From Clostridia bacterium (lineage in GTDB: Bacteria > Bacillota > Clostridia > Oscillospirales > CAG-272), in the NCBI GenBank assembly GCA_017472695.1, contig JAFUOQ010000013.1, positions 1-64,000 of the forward strand: 64,000 nt of DNA, written 5' to 3'. Below the pieces are notes generated by a model. That model was not told where the DNA came from and searched no databases. It saw only the letters and a list, made by a program, of their open reading frames with translations. The position numbers and the translations under genes were made by a program. Positions 33,764-42,399 of this stretch are shown here, piece by piece; the first letter of the stretch is position 1; every line of letters begins with the position of its first letter.

Positions 33764-34812
33764 TATTCTTGTTCTTGAATAGTTGAATCAATATCTTCGT
33801 CAAAAGGTTCTTCGTCATCTAGTTGGAGTCTTTCGATAACTCTTTTGGCATCCTTTTCATCCATCATATATTTAATTATATTTGGATAAGCTGCGTATAC
33901 ACCCATAAAATCTAATAGAGCAAACGTGATAATCAAGGGTAATATCAAAGCAACCGGGGTAATAAATGGGATAAATAACAATCCAATATTAAAAGCAATT
34001 AAAAGAGCGGAGCCAAGAAGCATAAGTAGGTTACGCTTGATACCTAAAATAGTGAAGAATGTTGCGTTTTTGAATATTTGAGTAATTTTTAAATCAAAGG
34101 TAAATACCATTATATAGATATAAGGGCGCATCATAAAATAGAGGAGTAGCATAATGGCATTTAAAAACAACATGAACAAGCTAAGAGGGTTTGATGCATC
34201 CTGTAGAAGTATATAAATGCCAAACACCAACATTGCAAGTAATATAATGTCTATCGCACCGATTATAAATGACTGCTTTTTGTTTCGCTTAACAATGTAC
34301 AAGCTATCCGAAAGAGGGAAAATAGCATCTCCACTCATCATATTTCTATATACATATGTTGTGCCAACCTTGGTAATTCCCCAAGTAAAAATTAATAACA
34401 CTGATAAAGCAATTAGAATTATGGAAAAAATACTTTTATATGAGGTATCATTGTGCATTCCATAAATTCCAATTAGAGCTGAAGAAACATAATCACCATT
34501 TCCCATCGAATCAGCTAGAATACTTTGAAATGGACCCCATGTGGTATACGCGGGGGCATATGATGACTTATCGAAGAACTGCGAAATTCCCAAAAGAAAA
34601 AAGAAAATAGGAAAATTTCCAAATACAAATATCAAATTGGCACTAAATAGCTTACCAAGCTTAAACCAAACTAATTTAAAGTAATTAACTATGCTTGGAT
34701 CCTTTAATGCATTAATATCAGCTTTATTAGATTCCTTACCTTGTCGATAATACCAATCAAACAAATTAAATCGCTTTTTGCCCTTTTTGTTTCCTTTGCT
34801 TTCGTTATTCAT
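33763..34812 (-). CDS. Polytopic membrane protein, DUF624/YesL-like
   Basis: A 349-residue integral membrane protein of unknown function with about six hydrophobic segments, a basic N-terminal tail and an acidic C-terminal tail. The spacing of helices and the LFDWYYRQGK and GITKVGTTYVYRNM segments recall the YesL/DUF624 group, which often lies near sugar-uptake genes, but the similarity is judged by eye. It follows proC by nine bases with an AAGGAG ribosome site, so the two are probably co-transcribed. No catalytic motif is visible. Confidence 0.75.
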   Translation of the reverse strand: MNNESKGNKKGKKRFNLFDWYYRQGKESNKADINALKDPSIVNYFKLVWFKLGKLFSANLIFVFGNFPIFFFLLGISQFFDKSSYAPAYTTWGPFQSILADSMGNGDYVSSALIGIYGMHNDTSYKSIFSIILIALSVLLIFTWGITKVGTTYVYRNMMSGDAIFPLSDSLYIVKRNKKQSFIIGAIDIILLAMLVFGIYILLQDASNPLSLFMLFLNAIMLLLYFMMRPYIYIMVFTFDLKITQIFKNATFFTILGIKRNLLMLLGSALLIAFNIGLLFIPFITPVALILPLIITFALLDFMGVYAAYPNIIKYMMDEKDAKRVIERLQLDDEEPFDEDIDSTIQEQE

Positions 34813-34821
34813 ATAAGCTCC

Positions 34822-35622
34822 TTATTTATTTAGCTCTGCAAGCTCTATAGCTCGCTTTTGACACGCTTTCATAGCGTTTGAAATAATCTCGTCAATTTTA
34901 TTATCCTCTAAAACGTTTAAAGCCCTTTCCGTTGTTCCGTTTGGCGATTTAACCATATTAATTTGCTCATCGAGTGTTTTAGTGCTAGAAAGAACCATAT
35001 TTGATGAACCGATAAAGGTTTTACAGATAAGCTGTATTGTATTTTCGTAATCAAATCCAAGAGCTTTTGCTCCCTCATACATCGATTTTATAAACAAATA
35101 AACATATGCTGGTGAGCTAGAGGTTATTGCTGTGAGGGCGTCAATATCTTTTTCTTCAATTTCAGTTATAATACCGCAAGAGGAAAAGATTTTTTTAACA
35201 AATTCAAATTCATCGTCAGAAACATTTGAGTTTTTGCAAAGAGCAGTAACTCCTTGTCCAATTAAAAGAGGAGTGTTAGGCATAGCCCTTACCAATTTAA
35301 TGGTTTTAAAATGCTTTTCTATTGATTCAATAGTTATACCTGCGCAAATCGAAATGAAAACCTTATCGCTAATATCTATAGTAATGCTAGAAATTACATC
35401 TTTTATATTTTGTGGCTTAACTGAAAAAAAGATATAATTAGCAGAACTAATACCAGATTCCAAATCTGCAACAATAGAAAAAGAAGTATCGAATTTGGAA
35501 TATTGCTCTGGATTTTTATCGTAAAGAAAGATATTTTTATTTTTAACTAGTTTAGCAGAGGAAAGACCATTAGCAATTGCGTTGGCCATATTTCCTGCGC
35601 CAATAAATAAAATTTTTTTCAC
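34822..35622 (-). CDS. proC: Pyrroline-5-carboxylate reductase
   Basis: Last step of proline synthesis, reducing 1-pyrroline-5-carboxylate with NAD(P)H. 266 residues: the Rossmann motif FIGAGNMANAIANGL, SVKPQNI, the VRAMPNTP motif, SSSPAYVYLF and VKSPNGTTERAL in the C-terminal dimer domain. The start codon is GTG at 35622, with AGGTGG upstream. It has its own promoter and leads a two-gene unit with the membrane protein gene. The proline genes proA and proB are not here. Confidence 0.95.
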   Translation of the reverse strand: MKKILFIGAGNMANAIANGLSSAKLVKNKNIFLYDKNPEQYSKFDTSFSIVADLESGISSANYIFFSVKPQNIKDVISSITIDISDKVFISICAGITIESIEKHFKTIKLVRAMPNTPLLIGQGVTALCKNSNVSDDEFEFVKKIFSSCGIITEIEEKDIDALTAITSSSPAYVYLFIKSMYEGAKALGFDYENTIQLICKTFIGSSNMVLSSTKTLDEQINMVKSPNGTTERALNVLEDNKIDEIISNAMKACQKRAIELAELNK

Positions 35623-35652
35623 TTTTATACCACCTATGTAAAATTTTAATTA

Positions 35653-35681
35653 ATTTTATCATAGTTTTTAACTTAATGCAA
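35653..35681 (-). promoter_or_regulatory. Promoter of proC
   Basis: Minus strand TTGCAT (35676-35681), 17-bp spacer, TAAAAT (35653-35658). Confidence 0.5.
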
Positions 35682-35713
35682 TAGATAAAATAACAATATT
35701 TTGAAAATAAATG

Positions 35714-35742
35714 TTGACTAATTATTTTGAATAGTATATAAT
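35714..35742 (+). promoter_or_regulatory. Promoter of the GNAT acetyltransferase gene
   Basis: TTGACT (35714-35719), 17-bp spacer, TATAAT (35737-35742). It is divergent from the proC promoter. Confidence 0.7.
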
Positions 35743-35772
35743 CTTTTTGTAATCAATAAACGGAGAGAAAAA

Positions 35773-36348
35773 ATGAAAATAAATTTCATATCAAAGCTCT
35801 TTTCTCATATGCCGACTCTTGAAACGGACAGGCTGATTTTTAGGGCATTAAAGCGTACTGATTTGTATGATGTACACGAATATTCATCAAATCCTAAAAC
35901 AACGCAATATCTTTTATGGGAACCACATCCATCGCTTGAATACACACGTGAATTTATAGAGATAGTTCTTTCAAAATACAAATCTGGTGAGTATAATGAT
36001 TGGGCTATTGTACATAAAAAAGACGATAAAATGATAGGCACCTGTGGCTTTACAAGAATTGATGAAGAAAACAATGTTGTTGAAATTGGATATGTTTTAA
36101 ATCCTCAATATTGGGGGAGAGGCTTAGCAACAGAGGCTGTGGGAAAAATAATCGAATTTGCTTTTGAGGAGCTACAAGTGAATAGAATTGAAGCAAAGTT
36201 TATTTTTGGAAACGAGGCTAGCCTTGCGGTTATGAAAAAGGTTGGTATGAAATTTGAAGGATACCAAAGAGAAGCGATGCTTGTCAAGGGAAAATACAAG
36301 ACCATCGGAACAGCATCTATACTAAATAGCGAGTATTTTTTGAATTAA
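35773..36348 (+). CDS. GNAT-family N-acetyltransferase (RimJ/RimL-like)
   Basis: A 191-residue acetyl-CoA-dependent acetyltransferase. The LETDRLIFRALKRTDL opening, GYVLNPQYWGRGLATEAVGKIIEFAF acetyl-CoA loop and VMKKVGMKFEG segment are typical of the RimJ/RimL branch, which acetylates protein N termini or small molecules. The substrate is unknown. Monocistronic: consensus promoter, GGAGAG ribosome site and a terminator right after the stop. Confidence 0.88.
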   Translation: MKINFISKLFSHMPTLETDRLIFRALKRTDLYDVHEYSSNPKTTQYLLWEPHPSLEYTREFIEIVLSKYKSGEYNDWAIVHKKDDKMIGTCGFTRIDEENNVVEIGYVLNPQYWGRGLATEAVGKIIEFAFEELQVNRIEAKFIFGNEASLAVMKKVGMKFEGYQREAMLVKGKYKTIGTASILNSEYFLN

Positions 36349-36359
36349 ATATGCAAAAG

Positions 36360-36386
36360 GAATGAGTAAAAACTCATTCTTTTTTT
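36360..36386 (+). terminator. Intrinsic terminator
   Basis: GAATGAGT, AAAA loop, ACTCATTC and a T run after the GNAT gene. Confidence 0.8.
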
Positions 36387-36457
36387 AAAATTTAACTTTT
36401 TTGTAAAATTAAGTAATATTTTGTTAATAAAAAATCAAAAATTAGTTATGTTAGCAC

Positions 36458-36486
36458 TTGAAATATGGTTAAAATAATATTATAAT
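36458..36486 (+). promoter_or_regulatory. Promoter of the glycogen operon
   Basis: TTGAAA (36458-36463), 17-bp spacer, TATAAT (36481-36486), 31 bp before glgB. I see no clear catabolite-response element around it. Confidence 0.7.
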
Positions 36487-36517
36487 ATAATTAAATAAAT
36501 CTAAAGGCGGATGTAAA

Positions 36518-38485
36518 ATGGAAAGTAAAATGAAAAATACTGATTTAGCCGCATACTATTTTCACCAAGGTACTAATTATTATTCATATGAGTATTTAGG
36601 TTGTCATGAGGTTAAAAAGGAAGATACATTTGAATATACATTTAGAGTTTGGGCACCAAACGCGGATAGTGTTATGCTAGTGTCCGACTTTACGTCGTGG
36701 GACAACGGATTACAAATGCGTAAAAACATCGAATCTGGTATTTGGGAATTAGTTTTTGTATCAAGCGAATCCTTAATTGGCAAGTGTTATAAATATAAGA
36801 TTTGGAATAGAGGCAATTGTTATTATAAGGCAGACCCTTATGCCTTTCATTCAGAAACACTCATGAATACAGCATCTATTGTTTGTAATATTGATGATTT
36901 CAAGTGGAATGATGCAAAATGGTTTGAGTATGTGAAGTCTATTTTTCATAAGAATAGTGGTACGATATTTGAAAACTATTATTATTCTGCGCCTTTAAAT
37001 ATTTATGAAATAAACCTTGGTTCTTGGAAAACCAGGGATGGAAAATCAAATGTTGGCGGAAAGAACTATTTAAACTATAGGGATATCGCTGACGAATTAG
37101 CTCCATATCTTAAAAGAATGGGATATACCCATGTCGAGCTTATGCCTATTATGGAGCATCCTTATGATGGATCGTGGGGATATCAGGTGGGTGGCTATTA
37201 TGCACCTACATCTCGTTTTGGCGAGCCAAAGGACTTTATGTATTTTGTAAACAAATTGCATGAAGCAGGGATAGGAGTTATATTGGACTGGGTTCCAGCT
37301 CATTTTCCAAAGGATGCACATGGACTTTATGAATTTGATGGACAACCGCTTTATGAATATCAAGGCTATGATAGAATGGAGCATAAGGTTTGGGGTACTC
37401 GCTTTTTTGACCTTGGCAGAGAAGAAATACAGTCCTTCTTGGTATCAAATGCACTTTTCTGGTTTAGAAAATACCATATTGATGGATTAAGAGTTGATGC
37501 GGTTGCATCTATGCTATATCTTGATTTTGATAGAGATCCTGGCGAATGGATTCCAAATGATGAGGGAGAAAACAAAAATAAGGAGGCAATAGCCTTCCTA
37601 AAAAAACTAAATTCTGCAATATTTAAGGAATTTGGTTATGCTCTTATGATTGCAGAGGAATCTACTGATTGGCCTATGATAACAAAGCCGGTTAGTCAAG
37701 GAGGCCTCGGTTTTAACTACAAATGGAATATGGGTTGGGCAAATGATATGTATGAATACGTTGAATCTGACCCTATTTACAGAAAATATATGCATGACAA
37801 GCTTACATTCCCAATGATGTATGCTTTTAATGAGAATTATATATATCCAATTTCTCACGACGAGGTTGTACACGGAAAGAAATCATTGATTAATAAAATG
37901 TATGGTAGTTATGATGAAAAGTTTTCACTAATGCGTGCATTTATGACTTACATGATAGCAATGCCGGGTAAAAAAATGACCTTTATGGGAACGGAGTTTG
38001 CCCAGTTTAGAGAATGGGATTATGAAAATCAGCTCGAGTGGTTTATGCTCGACTATCCACGCCACAAAGAAATGCAACGCTTTATTGCAGATCTCAATAA
38101 TTTCTATTTGGCGAACAAGCAATTATGGGAAATTGATAATTCTTGGGATGGATACGAGTGGATAGAAACTAATGAAAGTAATTGGAACATAATTTCATTT
38201 AAAAGAAAAGCAATAGATAAATCAGAACTAATTATCGTTGTTAACTTTTCACCTGTAACAAGAGACAATTATACGGTTAAGGTAAAAGAACCCGGAAAAT
38301 ATGAGGAAATTTTTACCACCGACGAATTTTGTTATGGTGGAAAGGGAGTAATAAATAGCAAAAACATTAAATCAGCACAATATCAAGAACAATCTGGCGA
38401 AAAACAAAATTATTTTAATATTGATCTTCCGGCTAATGGTGCAGTAATCTTGCGCAAGGTTAGCGGAAAGGTAAGGAGAGTATAG
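36518..38485 (+). CDS. glgB: 1,4-alpha-glucan branching enzyme
   Basis: GH13 enzyme that makes alpha-1,6 branches in glycogen. 655 residues: N-terminal CBM48 domain ([21 protein letters not shown]), the barrel with ELMPIMEHP and [17 protein letters not shown], nucleophile Asp near 326 (GLRVDAVAS), acid/base Glu near 380 (IAEEST) and [12 protein letters not shown]. The ATG at 36518 follows AAAGGCGG; another in-frame ATG lies 12 bases on. First gene of a six-gene operon. Confidence 0.95.
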   Translation: MESKMKNTDLAAYYFHQGTNYYSYEYLGCHEVKKEDTFEYTFRVWAPNADSVMLVSDFTSWDNGLQMRKNIESGIWELVFVSSESLIGKCYKYKIWNRGNCYYKADPYAFHSETLMNTASIVCNIDDFKWNDAKWFEYVKSIFHKNSGTIFENYYYSAPLNIYEINLGSWKTRDGKSNVGGKNYLNYRDIADELAPYLKRMGYTHVELMPIMEHPYDGSWGYQVGGYYAPTSRFGEPKDFMYFVNKLHEAGIGVILDWVPAHFPKDAHGLYEFDGQPLYEYQGYDRMEHKVWGTRFFDLGREEIQSFLVSNALFWFRKYHIDGLRVDAVASMLYLDFDRDPGEWIPNDEGENKNKEAIAFLKKLNSAIFKEFGYALMIAEESTDWPMITKPVSQGGLGFNYKWNMGWANDMYEYVESDPIYRKYMHDKLTFPMMYAFNENYIYPISHDEVVHGKKSLINKMYGSYDEKFSLMRAFMTYMIAMPGKKMTFMGTEFAQFREWDYENQLEWFMLDYPRHKEMQRFIADLNNFYLANKQLWEIDNSWDGYEWIETNESNWNIISFKRKAIDKSELIIVVNFSPVTRDNYTVKVKEPGKYEEIFTTDEFCYGGKGVINSKNIKSAQYQEQSGEKQNYFNIDLPANGAVILRKVSGKVRRV

Positions 38486-38487
38486 GT

Positions 38488-39702
38488 ATGTTCAAGAAAA
38501 AAGAATGCGTTGCAATGCTTTTAGCGGGCGGACAAGGAAGTAGACTTTATGCACTTACAGAAAAAACTGCAAAGCCTGCTGTTACATTTGGAGGAAAATA
38601 TAGAATTATAGACTTCCCAATGTCTAACTGTGTAAATTCAGGTATCTTTACTGTGGGTGTATTGACACAGTATCAGCCACTTGTTTTAAATGAATATATT
38701 GGTAATGGTCAACCATGGGACCTCGACCGTATGAATGGTGGCGTTATGGTTCTTCCTCCATATCAAGGCAAAAAGGGCGCTGACTGGTACAAGGGTACAG
38801 CGAATGCTATTTACCAAAACCTCGATTTCATTAAAAGATACAATCCTGATTATGTATTGATTCTTTCAGGCGACCATATTTATAAGATGGATTATAATGC
38901 TATGCTACAAGCACACAAGAATTCTGGTGCAGATTGCACAATAGCAGTTCTTGAGGTTCCACTATCAGAAGCTAGTAGATTCGGTATTATGGTCACTGAT
39001 GACACCGGTAGAATTACAGAATTCCAAGAAAAACCAAAGAAGCCTATTAGCACAAAGGCTTCTATGGGTATTTACATATTCAATGCAAAGGTTCTTGAAA
39101 AATACCTTGTTGATGATGAGAATACTCCAGGCTCAAGCAATGACTTTGGTAAAAATATTATTCCTAATATGCTTGGTGATGGTATGAAGATGTATACCTT
39201 CCCATTTGAAGGCTATTGGAAGGATGTTGGTACAATTAGTAGCCTTTGGGAAGCTAATATGGACTTGCTTGGCGAAAAGCCGGAGTTTAATGTACACGAC
39301 AAAAAGTGGAGAATTTTCTCAAGAAACTATGCAGCACCACCTCATTACATAGGCAAGGATGCAAAGGTTGGCGACTCGATTATTTCAGAGGGATGCGAAA
39401 TTCAAGGAACTGTTGAGCATAGCGTTCTTTCTGAAAATGTAATAGTTGAAAAGGGAGCTTATGTCAAGGATTCCATAATAATGAGTGGAACAGTGATTAA
39501 GGCAGGTGCTACTGTTAATTATTCAATTATTGACAGTAATAGTGTAATTTCTGAAAACGCAAAAGTTGGAGAAGATAAAACAACTGCAAAGGGAATTGCG
39601 GTTATTGGTAGTGGACTTTGTGTTGAACCTAATGTGGTTATCGATTCAGAGGCAATGATAAATAGCGATGCTTTCGATGGCATCACAAGTATTGAGGAAT
39701 AA
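38488..39702 (+). CDS. glgC: Glucose-1-phosphate adenylyltransferase, catalytic subunit
   Basis: Makes ADP-glucose, the committed step of glycogen synthesis. 404 residues. The nucleotide loop [14 protein letters not shown] and [20 protein letters not shown] are intact, followed by [18 protein letters not shown] and a C-terminal left-handed beta-helix of isoleucine-rich hexapeptides. It works with the GlgD subunit encoded next. Start two bases after glgB, with an AAGGAGAG ribosome site. Confidence 0.96.
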   Translation: MFKKKECVAMLLAGGQGSRLYALTEKTAKPAVTFGGKYRIIDFPMSNCVNSGIFTVGVLTQYQPLVLNEYIGNGQPWDLDRMNGGVMVLPPYQGKKGADWYKGTANAIYQNLDFIKRYNPDYVLILSGDHIYKMDYNAMLQAHKNSGADCTIAVLEVPLSEASRFGIMVTDDTGRITEFQEKPKKPISTKASMGIYIFNAKVLEKYLVDDENTPGSSNDFGKNIIPNMLGDGMKMYTFPFEGYWKDVGTISSLWEANMDLLGEKPEFNVHDKKWRIFSRNYAAPPHYIGKDAKVGDSIISEGCEIQGTVEHSVLSENVIVEKGAYVKDSIIMSGTVIKAGATVNYSIIDSNSVISENAKVGEDKTTAKGIAVIGSGLCVEPNVVIDSEAMINSDAFDGITSIEE

Positions 39703-39715
39703 GGGGGAATAAGAT

Positions 39716-40849
39716 ATGTCAACAGCTGGAATCATTTTTTCAAACATTCATGATAACAACATTCCTGAATTAACAAGAAACAGAACAATGGCATCCGTTC
39801 CATTTGGTTGTCGTTACAGACTTATTGACTTTGCCCTTTCAAATATGGTAAACTCCAATATTAATAACATTAGCGTTATTACTCACTACAACTATCAATC
39901 CTTAATGGACCATATCGGTTCCGGTAAGGACTGGGATTTGGCAAGAAGAAGTGGTGGTATTAAGATTCTTCCTCCTTTTATTACTGCATATGCAAACAAT
40001 GTTAATCAGCTTTATACAACTCGTCTAGAGGCATTAAAGAGTGTTAACTATTCGATCAGCAAAATTACAGACGATTATGTCGTACTTTCTGACTGTGATG
40101 TTATTTGCAACATTGATCTTAATGATATGATTAAATATCACAAGGATAATGGTGCCGATCTTACCATGGCGGTAAAGAAGGTTAATTTAACCAAGTCACA
40201 AGCTAAAATCAATGTTTTAGTTGATTCAGATTCAGACGGCAAAATTACTGATGTTCAAGCGTATCCAACAAATTTTGAGGGTGAGGCAGATATTAATCTT
40301 AACATAATGGTTATGTCAAGACAATATCTACAAGAGGTGGTTGTTGATTCAATTGCTCATAACTATACAAGCTTGACAAAGGATATTATCCTTCGCGGAC
40401 TTTCAAGAAAATCATATAGAGTATATAGATATGATGGTTATTTTGCTTGTATAACCTCCTCACAGGATTATTACACCTCAAGCATGGAGCTTATCAAGGA
40501 CAAGAATGTTAGAAAACAACTATTTGGAGTTAAAGATAGACCTGTTTATACAAAGGTTAGAAACTCTGCACCAACATATTATAGCCCTGATGCAAAGGTG
40601 ACAAATTCGCTTATTGCAGATGGTTGTGAGATTTTTGGTGAGGTTGAAAATTCAATTCTTTTCCGTGGTACCAAAATAGGCAAGGGAACAAAGGTTAAAA
40701 ACTCAATTCTTTTACAAGATACATATACTGGAGAAAATGTTGTGCTTAACTGCGTAATCGCTGATAAGAACGTTGTTATAAGAGATAACAAGGTGCTTTC
40801 CGGTGATGAAACACTACCATTCTACCTTGCTAAAGGAAAAATGATTTAA
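39716..40849 (+). CDS. glgD: Glucose-1-phosphate adenylyltransferase, GlgD subunit
   Basis: A 377-residue paralogue of GlgC with the same two-domain layout (PFGCRYRLIDFALSNM, VVLSDCDVICNID, C-terminal beta-helix). The GGxGxRL nucleotide loop is replaced by IIFSNIHDNNIPEL, so it is unlikely to be active alone. In Firmicutes GlgD forms a mixed enzyme with GlgC and raises its activity. AGGGGGAAT ribosome site; tightly coupled to glgC and glgA. Confidence 0.93.
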   Translation: MSTAGIIFSNIHDNNIPELTRNRTMASVPFGCRYRLIDFALSNMVNSNINNISVITHYNYQSLMDHIGSGKDWDLARRSGGIKILPPFITAYANNVNQLYTTRLEALKSVNYSISKITDDYVVLSDCDVICNIDLNDMIKYHKDNGADLTMAVKKVNLTKSQAKINVLVDSDSDGKITDVQAYPTNFEGEADINLNIMVMSRQYLQEVVVDSIAHNYTSLTKDIILRGLSRKSYRVYRYDGYFACITSSQDYYTSSMELIKDKNVRKQLFGVKDRPVYTKVRNSAPTYYSPDAKVTNSLIADGCEIFGEVENSILFRGTKIGKGTKVKNSILLQDTYTGENVVLNCVIADKNVVIRDNKVLSGDETLPFYLAKGKMI

Positions 40850-40859
40850 GGAGAAAAAA

Positions 40860-42296
40860 ATGAAAATACTATTTGTAGGCGCTGAGGCGGTTCCCTTTAT
40901 TTCAACTGGTGGTCTCGGTGACGTTCTTGGCTCTTTACCTCAAGCAATTGCTGCTTGCGACAAGAATGCCGATGTAAGAGTTGTTCTTCCCTTATATCAA
41001 AAAATTAAGGAAAAATATGCGAGTGAGCTTGAATATGTTGGTAATACTACAGTTGGGCTCTCTTGGAGAAATCAATATTGTGGCATTTTTAAATGCGATA
41101 TGGGCGGAGTAACTTATTATTTCATTGATAATGAGTATTACTTTAAAAGACCCTCTGTATACGGTGATTTTGACGATGCAGAGAGATTTGCATTCTTTGG
41201 CAAGGCAGTTCTTGACATAATGCCAATAATTGACTTCTATCCTGATATATTGCATACTAACGACTGGCAAAGTGCTACCTCTGTAATTTACTTAAAGAGA
41301 AAGTACTATATGAACCCATATTATTGCGATATTAAGACAATTTACACAATCCATAACATTGATTATCAAGGAATTTATTCTATGTCAATTTTGGGAGATG
41401 TGTTCGGCCTTGATTGCTTTGGCGATCGTAGTATTGTTGAATACAATGGCAACATCAATTTAACTAAGGGCGCCATTGTCTGCTCTGATATTGTTTCAAC
41501 AGTAAGTCAAAAATATGCAAATGAAATTCAAACAGAGTTTTATTCAAGTGGCTTACACTATATTCTTCATCAATATAGTGATAAGCTTACAGGTATTGTT
41601 AATGGTATAGATATTAATTATTATAATCCAGCAAACGATTCTGTTATTGCAGAGAAATACAATTCTTCCAATATGAGCGGAAAGGCTGAATGTAAAAGAC
41701 AATTACAAGAAATGTGCGGTCTTGAACAAAAAGCGAATGTACCGATTGTTTCAATGATTTCACGTCTTGCTTCTCACAAGGGCTTTGACCTTGTTAAGTT
41801 TATTTTGCCAGAAATGCTTGAGCTTGGTATTCAGTTTGTTCTTCTTGGTACAGGTGAATACGAGCTTGAGGAATATTTCAAGTCAATACAAGCAAGATAT
41901 CCTAACAATGTTAAGGTATTCCTTGAGTTTAATAAGGATTTGTCGAAAAAGATATATGCAGGCTCTGATATATTCTTAATGCCATCAAAGAGCGAGCCAT
42001 GTGGACTTTCTCAAATGATTTCTTCAATGTATGGCGCAGTTCCTGTTGTTCGTGAAACAGGTGGACTTTATGATACTATTAAGCCGTATAATATATACAA
42101 TGGTGAGGGTAATGGCTTTACATTTGCAAACTATAACGCTCACGAAATGAAGGATGCAGTAGCAAGAGCAGTTGACCTTTATAAGGATAAGAAAAAATGG
42201 TCAGCACTTGTTAAAACAGCTATGGATACAGATTTTTCTTGGAGTGTATCCGCAAAAAAATATATTGATTTGTACAGAAATGTAGCAAATAAATAG
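40860..42296 (+). CDS. glgA: Glycogen synthase (ADP-glucose)
   Basis: GT5 enzyme that extends alpha-1,4-glucan from ADP-glucose. 478 residues with the N-terminal ADP-glucose loop (STGGLGDVLGSLPQAI), HTNDWQSA, TIHNIDYQGIYS, TGIVNGIDINYYNP and the C-terminal PSKSEPCGLSQMISSMYGAVPVVRETGGLYDT. AAGGAG ribosome site. A 103-bp gap with two hairpins separates it from glgP. Confidence 0.96.
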   Translation: MKILFVGAEAVPFISTGGLGDVLGSLPQAIAACDKNADVRVVLPLYQKIKEKYASELEYVGNTTVGLSWRNQYCGIFKCDMGGVTYYFIDNEYYFKRPSVYGDFDDAERFAFFGKAVLDIMPIIDFYPDILHTNDWQSATSVIYLKRKYYMNPYYCDIKTIYTIHNIDYQGIYSMSILGDVFGLDCFGDRSIVEYNGNINLTKGAIVCSDIVSTVSQKYANEIQTEFYSSGLHYILHQYSDKLTGIVNGIDINYYNPANDSVIAEKYNSSNMSGKAECKRQLQEMCGLEQKANVPIVSMISRLASHKGFDLVKFILPEMLELGIQFVLLGTGEYELEEYFKSIQARYPNNVKVFLEFNKDLSKKIYAGSDIFLMPSKSEPCGLSQMISSMYGAVPVVRETGGLYDTIKPYNIYNGEGNGFTFANYNAHEMKDAVARAVDLYKDKKKWSALVKTAMDTDFSWSVSAKKYIDLYRNVANK

Positions 42297-42302
42297 CAAA
42301 AT

Positions 42303-42329
42303 CTGTCCCGTAAGGTACTTGCGGGGCAG
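42303..42329 (+). other. Intercistronic hairpin 1 (glgA-glgP)
   Basis: CTGTCCCGTAAG and CTTGCGGGGCAG pair through 12 positions with two G-T pairs and a three-base loop. There is no T run after it, so it is not an ordinary terminator; it may stabilise the 3' end of glgA mRNA. Confidence 0.55.
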
Positions 42330-42351
42330 TTGTTGATAAAAATAGGCAAAA

Positions 42352-42383
42352 AATGTAAATAAATGTTGATTTTTATTTACATT
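42352..42383 (+). other. Intercistronic hairpin 2, upstream of glgP
   Basis: A perfect 12-bp AT-rich stem (AATGTAAATAAA with TTTATTTACATT, 8-base loop) ends three bases before the GAGGAG ribosome site of glgP and could influence its translation. Confidence 0.55.
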
Positions 42384-42399
42384 AAGAGGAGATATACCA

